Part shown: positions 1 to 6,999 of the stretch, in pieces
Layout of the letters: every line of letters starts with the position of its first letter
Numbering within the stretch: position 1 is the stretch's first letter
Source of the DNA: an uncultured Flammeovirgaceae bacterium
Lineage (GTDB): Bacteria > Bacteroidota > Bacteroidia > Cytophagales > Cyclobacteriaceae
Length of the DNA: 14,571 bases
Reading direction: 5' to 3'
Assembly: GCA_946886805.1 (NCBI GenBank)
Contig: CAMPJM010000041.1
Coordinates: forward strand, 1-14,571
The notes under the pieces: model-generated
Seen by the model: only the letters and a program-made list of their open reading frames with translations
Databases searched by the model: none
Told to the model about the DNA's origin: nothing
Program-made: the position numbers and the translations under genes

Positions 1-695
1 AAAGCAAAAGGTATATCGCGCTTTGGGTTTTTAAATTCCCCCGCTGCACCTGGAGTATTTTCAAAACCGCAATAGGCAAAAAGTAGCAGCAGTACTGCTT
101 CTGAAAGAGAATCAAAGGAAGATGAGGGATTTTCCCCTGTAATTAACCCAAGATCTACAGCAAAAATACCGATACCGATAAAAGCGACAAGTGGCACTGA
201 TTTGGCTATTGTTAAAAAAACTGCGGCTTTCGCACCTTGTTTTACACCTATTACATTTATCCAGGTGAGGATTACCAACGAAAGTGTTATTATCAGTACA
301 CGTCCCCAGCCCTCAGTAGCACCTGGCCAGAGATACCCAAAGGAAAGAGCAAGACCTACGGAAAGAGACGCCACGGAAGTCACCCGCGCCAGCCAGGTCA
401 TCCAGCCCACTTCAAATCCTACAAAATCTCCGAAAGCTTCCCTGGTATAAAGATATGCACCACCCGGCTCATCAAAATAGCTGGAAGCTTCGGCAAAACA
501 AAGCACCAGGAAAGTCACTGCACAACCAGCCAATAAAACCGCCCAAATGCTAAATGGCCCCAGCAACATTGCCGCCGCTGCGGGGAGCAAATATATCCCG
601 CTACCGATAACATCGTTAACTGCGAGGCCTACAATCTGCCATCGGGTAACTGCACGTATTAATTTTGGTTCAGATTGCTGCTTTGGCTTATTCAT
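1..695 (-). CDS. APC-family amino acid permease, N-terminal half (cut by left edge)
   Basis: Translating the minus strand from the ATG at 695-693 gives 231 residues with no stop before the window edge. It is a hydrophobic inner-membrane protein. The APC-superfamily substrate motif GSGIY lies at residues 31-35 in the first membrane helix. A conserved EPGGAYLYTREAFG stretch follows at 76-89, and an FAYCGFEN motif at 206-213 falls in the sixth helix. About six membrane segments are visible. Family members are usually 430-450 residues, so roughly half is present. The family moves amino acids or polyamines by proton symport or exchange; the substrate cannot be told from this half. The start precedes a short charged N-terminus (MNKPKQQSEPK) and the first helix, and no better upstream start is seen. 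A consensus promoter lies about 117 bp upstream. Nothing links it to the xylan genes to the right. Confidence 0.9.
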   Translation of the reverse strand, partial: MNKPKQQSEPKLIRAVTRWQIVGLAVNDVIGSGIYLLPAAAAMLLGPFSIWAVLLAGCAVTFLVLCFAEASSYFDEPGGAYLYTREAFGDFVGFEVGWMTWLARVTSVASLSVGLALSFGYLWPGATEGWGRVLIITLSLVILTWINVIGVKQGAKAAVFLTIAKSVPLVAFIGIGIFAVDLGLITGENPSSSFDSLSEAVLLLLFAYCGFENTPGAAGEFKNPKRDIPFA

Positions 696-811
696 ATTTT
701 AACATTAGCGTTAGAGAATAGATTTCCTCGTAGAATTCCGGACAGGAATATAAACATTCCTAAGAAAATATTTTGCTGATAACCAACCTTAATGAAAGGT
801 CGGGAGGATTA

Positions 812-842
812 CAAACATAAAAGATTATGAGTAGAAAGCAAA
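812..842 (-). promoter_or_regulatory. Bacteroidota-type promoter for the APC permease
   Basis: On the minus strand, TTTG (842-839) is followed after exactly 19 bases by TATGTTTG (819-812). This matches both boxes of the known Bacteroidota primary sigma promoter, TTTG at -33 and TAnnTTTG at -7, with no mismatch. Transcription would start near 805, leaving a 5' untranslated leader of about 110 bases before the permease ATG at 695. The match is read directly from the sequence; promoter activity is inferred. Confidence 0.65.
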
Positions 843-1042
843 AGAGGGTCGTGCCTTCTTTGATTAGCGCCTCTTCTTTGGAAGAATGGGCGGCTATTTT
901 CAGAACATGAAGTTAATTTGCCACCCACGGGGATTTATAGAATCTACTCTTTTGTAACTACTCACCTATACTCGCATCAAATGTTTTGTAAATCGATCAG
1001 AATTTGTCAAAATTATTCTACCCACAAGCAAAAGGGCAAGCC

Positions 1043-1064
1043 AACAAAAATAGAACAAAAATAG
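1043..1064. repeat. Two-copy 11-bp tandem repeat
   Basis: The unit AACAAAAATAG occurs twice head to tail (1043-1053 and 1054-1064), followed by a partial third copy beginning AACA. It lies in non-coding DNA, about 125 bp beyond the end of the lipoprotein gene. It may be simple slippage; no function is evident. Confidence 0.6.
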
Positions 1065-1189
1065 AACAGGAGAAATGGAGATAGTGCCAGGATCCTTATT
1101 TCATCCTGCGTGACAAATCGAAAGTCTTACAGTTTTTTTGAGTAAACTTCTGAAGCCTTATTTCAAGCAAGGAAGCTGAACCAATAAAT

Positions 1190-1612
1190 CTATATTGGAA
1201 AATTATACCTGTTTCCATACTGCGACTCGACGTATTTAAAATACCAGAACAACTCATAGTTTAGCTCGAGCCCATAATCCTCGGCATAATCGTAATTCAC
1301 ATAATTTCCAAAAGGTCCTGCCCCTCCGGTTCTCTGATACAACTCATTCCAGGCCGACACATATCTTCTATTCTGGCTTTCGTAATATGACTTTGAATGG
1401 TAATTTATAGGCCTGGCATAACTTGCGAACCAAGTTTGAAATCCCGGGTCGATAATTGTCAATTCATATTCCTCACCTTCGGAACCGTTGATTACCAAGT
1501 TCTCAGATCCTGGAATATCGGCATTTGACACGCCTTTCGGGGAACAACCTGACATAATCAGGAAGGAACCAAATATTATTAAAAAGATCAAATTTCGCAT
1601 AATTCTATACAC
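1190..1612 (-). CDS. Small lipoprotein resembling DUF6146
   Basis: The 140-residue product begins with a hydrophobic signal segment ending in the lipobox IMSGC (Cys about residue 23). It should therefore be lipidated by the SPII pathway and anchored in a membrane. The mature part is rich in Tyr, Trp and Asn and contains IDPGFQTWFA, SYYESQNRRYVSAWN and DYGLELNYELFWYFKYVE. I recognise this pattern from the Bacteroidota family of unknown function DUF6146, from memory and without a search. No enzymatic motif is visible. An alternative start is the second Met at 1600 (MRNLIFLI), which also gives a good signal peptide, so the true start is uncertain. It lies on the same strand as the PUL but 236 bp beyond GH115, with a hairpin element between. 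It is probably an independent gene. Confidence 0.8.
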   Translation of the reverse strand: MYRIMRNLIFLIIFGSFLIMSGCSPKGVSNADIPGSENLVINGSEGEEYELTIIDPGFQTWFASYARPINYHSKSYYESQNRRYVSAWNELYQRTGGAGPFGNYVNYDYAEDYGLELNYELFWYFKYVESQYGNRYNFPI

Positions 1613-1700
1613 TTTGGTATATTGTTATACGAGATTTTATCCTAAAAATGTTTTATTTTTTGATTCTTATTTATGTTTACTCAGGTTTCGCGGTTTCGTT

Positions 1701-1755
1701 GACCACGGGATGAAACCCATGGTCATTCACATTTGACCCGCCAGCTAGCGGGTCA
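1701..1755. repeat. REP-like element: two adjacent hairpins
   Basis: Two inverted repeats sit nine bases apart. The first pairs 1701-1709 with 1716-1724 (GACCAcGGG / CCCaTGGTC, one mismatch) around the loop ATGAAA. The second pairs 1734-1741 with 1748-1755 (TGACCCGC / GCGGGTCA, perfect) around CAGCTA. Just before them is an 8-bp imperfect tandem repeat, GGTTTCGC/GGTTTCGT (1684-1699). This two-hairpin layout, GC-rich in AT-rich surroundings, resembles REP/BIME elements mobilised by REP-associated tyrosine transposases. That assignment is an inference from form. The pair lies 94-148 bases past the GH115 stop and could also protect the 3' end of the operon mRNA or end its transcription, although no T-tract follows. 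Confidence 0.5.
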
Positions 1756-1848
1756 GAGCCATAAGTTTTTAAGTTTCTGAAATGGAAAGCACTAGTCCTA
1801 TTTTAACAAGTCGCATCATTTACCCACCATTCATCACATAAAACCTTT

Positions 1849-4740
1849 TTACTTTTTGTAAAAGCTTTCTGGTGGACCTAAGTAGCTTGGCTTAACTTCC
1901 CCGGTTTCTACTACAATCTTTTGTAAAACCACCCCGGGATCAACCATCCAGAATTTTACAACGTGTTCGCCAGGTTCCTTAACAGTATGTTGAGAGCTTA
2001 AAATTTTAATATTATCCGCAACGTCCTTGCCCCAATCTTGTGGTGGCGAATGCAGATTCACGATTTGAGGCGCTTCATCATCAATGGAGATAGCATATCG
2101 CAAGCCTTCATCGTTATGGAAATTAAGAGTAGGAGATAAGTAAGCTTGTATATTTACTTCTCCAGCATTAAAAAGATAGATCTTGTATTCCAACCGCGGA
2201 CTGTCTCCCTGGGGTGTTTGCTCCGGCGCAGTTACTGGCATTGCCGTCACACCTGAAAGGGTTTTCCCTAAATCAGGAATCGTCTTCCATTCTATGCCAT
2301 TAGTTGCAACTGCATTTGTATAATGAGCCGCCTCCATAGACACGTAGCCATTACCTTCTACAAATCCCTCCACTTCAGCCGGCTTGGGCGATTCAGGATT
2401 ATGAATAACAGCATAAACTACCACTTCTTTGCTGTCGGGGCCAGCAATCGTGATGGGAACTTTCGATTCGCCGATCGGGGCATTTTTCCAGTCAATGCTT
2501 ACCAACACCCGATCTTGCTGATCTATTTTTCCTTCGGTCGGGCTAATATTTACCCACTCCTCTTCCGTTGAAACTGCATAATCAAAAGCTTGCTGTCCCC
2601 TGTTGAATATTTCAATATAGTACGTTTTGTCCTGGTATGGATCAAACTCCGGCAAAACAGCCTCTTCTTTTGCTTTTGGCCACCAGTTTACCGATCCTTC
2701 TACTGCTACTCCCATTTCTGCTGTCGCCGGAAGCTGAATTTCTTCTGTTTCCGGAAGCACATCCTTTTCCGGCTGTTGCCAATAGGTGTAGCTAATATGC
2801 GTTTGAGACATCATGTGGTTCCACTTGCCGTCTGCTACTTCTGTGTGATAATAGTCGCTCAATTCCTTATCTTTTTCGAATAAAACTTTTACCATTTCAG
2901 CTAAATCATTCGTAGCGGCCCGACCCTGGGTTGCGTACAGCCTGTTTCTTGCAACAGTAATATGAAGCTCGTTCAAATTTGCACTGGCTTTTACAGGATA
3001 CAATACGAGTTGGTAATAAGCATCCTTATAGTCAGCTGGTATTTCATGATATATTTCTTCTGCCTGTTTTGCCAATTCATTGTATTCGGCAACAATTCTC
3101 TCGGCTTCCCGGTAATTAGTTAGACTATAGGTTTCAGGTGATAATAGTTCGGGCTTCCTGCGACCATTGTACATGGAGTACTTCGTCAGAATGTCAGCAA
3201 TTTCTTCTTTATATTCTTCCCCAAACTGTTCTTCGACCCAAAGTTCTGTGTAACGGGGCAAACTTTCAGCAGGCCATTTTTCAGGATTCCAGGCATAATC
3301 TAAAAAGAAAGATGTAGGAAACTCCATGGGTTTTATATCGCCCACATTCACAATCCATATTTCATTGGCTCCATACTCATAGGCCAGGTGCATTTGCTCC
3401 CATACTCTTGCAATGGGATTGGTATTGATCCATTTGTAATTTCTTGGTCCGCCTACATAATCGAAATGGTAATAGATACCGTAACCACCTTCTCTAAGCG
3501 TATCTCCCAGAGCAGGCAATTTTCGAATATTGCCCCAATTATCATCTGCCAGCAACAAGGTTACATCATCCGGAACCCGCATCCCTTTGTCGTAATAGTC
3601 CTGCACTTCTTTATACAAAGCCCACACCTGCGGGGTTTCTTCGGCTTTTTTTCCTGTTACCTCTTCTATTATTTTTCTTTGATCATCCACAATGCCTTCG
3701 AGAAGGGCTATTTCTGTACCTTCCGCCATGGGTTCGTCACCATCTCCTCGCATCCCGATCGTTACAAAACTTTCATTTTCACCCATTCTTTCTATGCCTT
3801 CCCGCCAAAATTCCTGTAGGTTTTCTTTATTGGTTTTGTAATTCCACGGCCCTTCGCCAAAATGTTCCCACTCCGCATGGGCACGCATCATAGGCTCATG
3901 GTGTGAGGTTCCAATCACTATTCCATATTCATTTGCTTTTACAGGATTTAAGGTATCATCAACATAAAACTGTCGGCCCCACATTGCAGGCCACAGATAG
4001 TTACCCTTCATTCTAAGGATAAGTTCAAACACATGCTCATAAAATTCTGAATTGAAACTTCCAAATTTTTCATAAGCCCATCCAGAGAGTGCAGGTGCTT
4101 CATCATTAATGAAGATCCCCCGGTATTTTACTTTTGGTTCTCCTTTGGTATGAACCCCCGGCAGCACATAGAGATTCTCCTGATGCTCTACCGGAACATC
4201 TGCCCACCAATACCAAGGGGAAACACCAATTTGTGATGAGAGGTCATAGATTCCGAATATTGTCCCTCGTTTGTCACTTCCAGCGATCACCAAAGCTCTG
4301 TCCACCCCTTTCATAGGATTTTCAACTACCTGAATGATATGTTTTTCCCACTTGCCTTCTAAAGCACTTACATCAATCTTTTTATTGCTTATCAGTTTAT
4401 CGATTATAGGGCTCTTGCCTAATGTCCCAACAATTACTATTTCTTTAGCTTTAGGCACTTTTTTATCTACAAAAAGTTGAGGTTCTACATGGGTTACTCG
4501 ACTGATGTCTTTTTGCAGGTCTTCCAAAGCTCGTATAACACCTGAAAATTCCTCTTTGCTGACGTACAAAGGTGCTGACTTGCCCGATGCGGAAAGCGCA
4601 AAACTACCCTTGACCTTACTATTGGAAACATAGGAGGTACTGTCAACAGCATGTACATCTGCGAGGGCTAAAAAATTGAGCATCAGGAAAAAAGTTGCAC
4701 AAACAAAATATTGAAACCTACTTATATTAGATTGTATCAT
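1849..4740 (-). CDS. GH115 xylan alpha-glucuronidase
   Basis: This 963-residue secreted enzyme releases (4-O-methyl-)glucuronic acid from xylan, including from internal xylose units, which is the known role of GH115. The signal peptide ends near VHA|VD (residue 31). Residues about 35-195 form the N-terminal alpha/beta domain. The catalytic barrel carries family signatures GTSHHEPM (277-284), IGMRGDGDEPM (328-338), LLADDNWGN (396-404) and YYHFDYVGGPRNYKW (423-437). The acidic cluster D333/D335/E336 and D399/D400 are active-site candidates, not assigned individually here. A helical region follows (about 480-640), then a BACON- or Ig-like segment (about 700-770) and the GH115 C-terminal beta-domain (about 790-950). 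Full length is normal for the family. The ATG lies 8 bp after the esterase stop, indicating translational coupling in one operon. It is the last gene of the minus-strand PUL block. Confidence 0.95.
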   Translation of the reverse strand: MIQSNISRFQYFVCATFFLMLNFLALADVHAVDSTSYVSNSKVKGSFALSASGKSAPLYVSKEEFSGVIRALEDLQKDISRVTHVEPQLFVDKKVPKAKEIVIVGTLGKSPIIDKLISNKKIDVSALEGKWEKHIIQVVENPMKGVDRALVIAGSDKRGTIFGIYDLSSQIGVSPWYWWADVPVEHQENLYVLPGVHTKGEPKVKYRGIFINDEAPALSGWAYEKFGSFNSEFYEHVFELILRMKGNYLWPAMWGRQFYVDDTLNPVKANEYGIVIGTSHHEPMMRAHAEWEHFGEGPWNYKTNKENLQEFWREGIERMGENESFVTIGMRGDGDEPMAEGTEIALLEGIVDDQRKIIEEVTGKKAEETPQVWALYKEVQDYYDKGMRVPDDVTLLLADDNWGNIRKLPALGDTLREGGYGIYYHFDYVGGPRNYKWINTNPIARVWEQMHLAYEYGANEIWIVNVGDIKPMEFPTSFFLDYAWNPEKWPAESLPRYTELWVEEQFGEEYKEEIADILTKYSMYNGRRKPELLSPETYSLTNYREAERIVAEYNELAKQAEEIYHEIPADYKDAYYQLVLYPVKASANLNELHITVARNRLYATQGRAATNDLAEMVKVLFEKDKELSDYYHTEVADGKWNHMMSQTHISYTYWQQPEKDVLPETEEIQLPATAEMGVAVEGSVNWWPKAKEEAVLPEFDPYQDKTYYIEIFNRGQQAFDYAVSTEEEWVNISPTEGKIDQQDRVLVSIDWKNAPIGESKVPITIAGPDSKEVVVYAVIHNPESPKPAEVEGFVEGNGYVSMEAAHYTNAVATNGIEWKTIPDLGKTLSGVTAMPVTAPEQTPQGDSPRLEYKIYLFNAGEVNIQAYLSPTLNFHNDEGLRYAISIDDEAPQIVNLHSPPQDWGKDVADNIKILSSQHTVKEPGEHVVKFWMVDPGVVLQKIVVETGEVKPSYLGPPESFYKK

Positions 4741-4748
4741 AGTAAAAC

Positions 4749-6686
4749 TTATTTTTCAGTTCTAAATGGAGAGGCTGGCAAACCTTCCTCATTGTACAAA
4801 TTTGCCCCCTCAGGATTATGCGCCCAGGCATATCTTACGGCAACGGGATTTGAGACATCTTCATTCCAAACGACAACTTTATCGTCTTTTATAGTCGCCT
4901 TTGCAGAGACAAATTGCCCATCCTTGCCGGCAATTTCAAAATGTTTCAGATCTCCACCTCCTTTTGCTGCCAGGCCACTTCCTATATGTGTAAATGAAAG
5001 TATCGCCTTTTTACCCTCTATTTTCATTGACTGATAAAGAGGTCCTGAGTATACCACATCTTCCCCATAGGCAATTTTTTGAGCCGCCAACGCCAGTCTT
5101 TTTCCCACATCTTCTTTGTTCAAAGGATGAATATCATTCCACTCCCCTATATCTATAGCAACAGCCATTCCTGTATTAGGAATATCAAGCGTTTCAAGTT
5201 GGGCTTCCCGGAGTTCTGGCCAGCCTCCTTTATGCTCCGGCTCATTTCCTGGAGGTATAAAATTGGCTAGTTGGACAAACAAAAAAGGTAATTTTTCCTG
5301 CTCAAATTTTCGTCTCCAGTCTAATATCATAGCCGAGAACAACTCGTTGTACTCCTCCGCCTCGTCTGCATTGGATTCGCCCTGATACCAAATCACAGCT
5401 TTAAAGACATAATTCAGCAATGGGGCGATCATGCCATTATACAAACCGACCGGCTTCCACCTGATAAAGGTCGGACCTTCCAGTGGTTGCATGCGAGCCC
5501 CTACTTTGTATTTCCAATCACCTTTTAGATCAATTTTTTCTCCTCCTGCGGAAATCTGGTAATCCTTGTCTTTTATAAACCCGCCCTTGGCTGCATTATT
5601 AATGATCCGAACTACAATAGTATTTTTCCCTTCTTTGAGAATATCTGGATCGATATCATACCTACGCGGCGGGTACTGATACCCGGTAGTTCCCACTAAT
5701 TTTCCATTGACGTATACAGAATCGCTGTCTACTATTCTTCCCAACAGCAGCTTTGCCGGCTTACCGACCATAGAAGCGGGAATTTCTATTTCCTTTCTGA
5801 ACCAGACAACGCCATCAACAGGTTCTTCTAATTCATCCTCCCAAAAGCCTGGCACCTTCATTACCGACCAGTCAGCATCCTTTAAAGAAGGTTTGTACCA
5901 CGGGTTTTTTGGATTCTTAAATCCCAGATCTTTGTTTCTTAATTCCTGATACCACGCATTACTTCTTGCCTGATCACTACTTTCAATTTTCTTGATGAGC
6001 TTATCTTCTTTAAATTTTTGAGCCTCTTCAAAGTGCAATGGAAATTCTTTTAAAGCTTCTTCACTCAACCAGGCTTCAACGGGAGATCCTCCCAGGCTCG
6101 CATTAATCAACCCAATGGGTACCTGATACTTTTCAAACAATTCCCTTGCAAAAAAATAAGCGACTGCCGAAAAATTGAGAATATTGGAAGGGTGAGCAGA
6201 TTGCCAGCTACCCGATTCCAGATCGTGCTGAGGCGCTTTAAAATTATAGCGGTCAGGAACATTAAAATATCTTATCTGTGAATTTTCTGAATTTTTTATG
6301 ATGTCCTGGTACAAAGGGCTCGCTCTTTCCATTGTAAGTTCCATGTTGGATTGACCAGAACATAACCATACATCACCGATTAAGATGTCGCTAACAGTAA
6401 TCTGGTTAATTCCCTTTATCTCCATCTCAAAAGGACCGCCAGCTTCCATTGATGGAAAAAGCACGATCCATTTACCCTCATTGTCAGCTTTGGCAGTAAG
6501 GGTGGTGCCATTGAACTTGACGGTTACATCTTCTCCCTTAGAAGCCCAGCCCCATACTTTTAGCTCTGAATCTCGCTGCAGCACCATTCCATCACTTACC
6601 AATTGCGGCAGCCTAACCTGACTAATGACAGGGAGGGAAAAAATTAATATTAAAATAAATATTGATCCTATTATATTGGCTTTCAT
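4749..6686 (-). CDS. SGNH carbohydrate acetylesterase, CE20-like, with inserted beta-sandwich
   Basis: A 645-residue protein with a signal peptide (cleavage near VIS|QV, residue 22). An N-terminal Ig-like strand region (about 24-100) precedes an SGNH hydrolase of the sialate O-acetylesterase (SASA) type. Visible blocks are GDVWLCSGQSNM (104-115, nucleophile probably S113), INASLGGSPVEAW (194-206), WYQGESNA (433-440) and NDIHP (517-521, H520 the likely catalytic His). The SGNH fold is interrupted at about residues 255-365 by a GH2-like sugar-binding jelly roll (VVWFRKEIEIP, DSVYVNGKLVG). This split layout matches CE20, known from a xyloglucan acetylesterase. Beside GH115, removal of acetyl groups from glucuronoxylan is the likely job, though many relatives are labelled sialate O-acetylesterase. 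A terminator lies upstream, so it probably has its own promoter; none matching consensus was found in 6687-6760. Confidence 0.88.
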   Translation of the reverse strand: MKANIIGSIFILILIFSLPVISQVRLPQLVSDGMVLQRDSELKVWGWASKGEDVTVKFNGTTLTAKADNEGKWIVLFPSMEAGGPFEMEIKGINQITVSDILIGDVWLCSGQSNMELTMERASPLYQDIIKNSENSQIRYFNVPDRYNFKAPQHDLESGSWQSAHPSNILNFSAVAYFFARELFEKYQVPIGLINASLGGSPVEAWLSEEALKEFPLHFEEAQKFKEDKLIKKIESSDQARSNAWYQELRNKDLGFKNPKNPWYKPSLKDADWSVMKVPGFWEDELEEPVDGVVWFRKEIEIPASMVGKPAKLLLGRIVDSDSVYVNGKLVGTTGYQYPPRRYDIDPDILKEGKNTIVVRIINNAAKGGFIKDKDYQISAGGEKIDLKGDWKYKVGARMQPLEGPTFIRWKPVGLYNGMIAPLLNYVFKAVIWYQGESNADEAEEYNELFSAMILDWRRKFEQEKLPFLFVQLANFIPPGNEPEHKGGWPELREAQLETLDIPNTGMAVAIDIGEWNDIHPLNKEDVGKRLALAAQKIAYGEDVVYSGPLYQSMKIEGKKAILSFTHIGSGLAAKGGGDLKHFEIAGKDGQFVSAKATIKDDKVVVWNEDVSNPVAVRYAWAHNPEGANLYNEEGLPASPFRTEK

Positions 6687-6760
6687 AATCTTACAATAAT
6701 TTCTTAGTCGAAGACTTGTAATTTTGTAATAATTCCGGGCAATAGCTTCCGATCCCTAAA

Positions 6761-6802
6761 AAAATAAAGAATAAAAAACCGTCAGATGCTTCCACCTGAC
6801 GG
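6761..6802 (-). terminator. Intrinsic terminator between susD and the esterase gene
   Basis: Read on the minus strand, CCGTCAGGTG and CATCTGACGG pair over 10 bp (one G-U) around the tetraloop GAAG (6802-6779). A long T-rich run follows directly (six T, then ATTCTTTA, then seven T, to 6762). This is a textbook Rho-independent terminator for transcripts leaving susCD. The other strand has no T-run, so it works in one direction. It ends 75 bp before the esterase start, implying separate or read-through expression of the esterase-GH115 pair. Confidence 0.88.
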
Positions 6803-6940
6803 CAATTAAACAACAACTATTACAAACATTAAACTAAATTTCTATAATGGGCTATTTGAGGAATCAGGAATATTAATTAGGTCATAAGTAACTTATTTCT
6901 ACCTGCAAATAACTCTGAGGGTATAAATCTAATAAAGAAT

Positions 6941-6980
6941 ATAGATTGGCTGCCCCTATATTTAGGAGCAACCAATCTAT
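6941..6980 (-). promoter_or_regulatory. Long RNA hairpin just after susD
   Basis: Positions 6941-6980 form an uninterrupted 18-bp stem with a 4-base loop (AATA) in the minus-strand transcript. It begins 20 bases after the susD stop. Two of the 18 pairs are G-U wobbles only on the minus strand; on the plus strand they would be C-A mismatches. This indicates a structure kept for the susCD mRNA. The following bases (ATTCTTTATTAGATTT) are moderately T-rich, so it may be a first terminator or a 3' stabiliser that protects the susCD message. A second, stronger terminator lies 138 bp further on. Confidence 0.75.
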
Positions 6981-6999
6981 TTAATCATGACCCTTAGGA

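Larger units (their letters stand above)
696..1189. other. 494-bp intergenic stretch between permease and lipoprotein genes
   Basis: No convincing gene was found on either strand. It holds the permease promoter (812-842), a short tandem repeat (1043-1064), and a weak 5-bp inverted repeat (745-749 with 756-760). A 27-codon plus-strand reading frame (827-910) has no ribosome-binding site at useful spacing and resembles nothing recognised. The space is long for this otherwise compact region. It may be the remnant of a lost gene or hold a small RNA, but nothing in the sequence demonstrates either. Confidence 0.5.
6687..6999. other. 313-bp intergenic region separating susCD from esterase-GH115
   Basis: No gene. 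Besides the stem-loop (6941-6980) and terminator (6761-6802), it holds an AT-rich palindrome ATAAGTAACTTAT (6884-6896). The 138 bp between the two hairpins shows no recognised structure. No consensus promoter and no copy of the operator seen upstream of susC was found between the terminator and the esterase ATG, so the control of the downstream pair is not explained by visible sites. Confidence 0.6.

Noticed and set aside
202..536. Two overlapping plus-strand frames at the left end
   Set aside because: They are antisense to the APC permease, whose membrane motifs are clear on the minus strand.
827..910. 27-codon plus-strand frame (MSRKQKRVV...) in the permease-lipoprotein gap
   Set aside because: The only purine-rich stretch upstream is about 20 bases from the ATG, no known family is recognised, and the permease promoter's -33 box falls inside it.
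1181..1198. Inverted repeat CCAATA/TATTGG at the end of the lipoprotein gene, as a terminator
   Set aside because: The stem is only six AT-rich pairs, includes the last codons and stop, and has no T-run after it on the minus strand.
3388..3819. 143-codon plus-strand frame inside the GH115 gene
   Set aside because: It is antisense to conserved GH115 catalytic motifs and has no family resemblance; it is a by-product of the coding strand.
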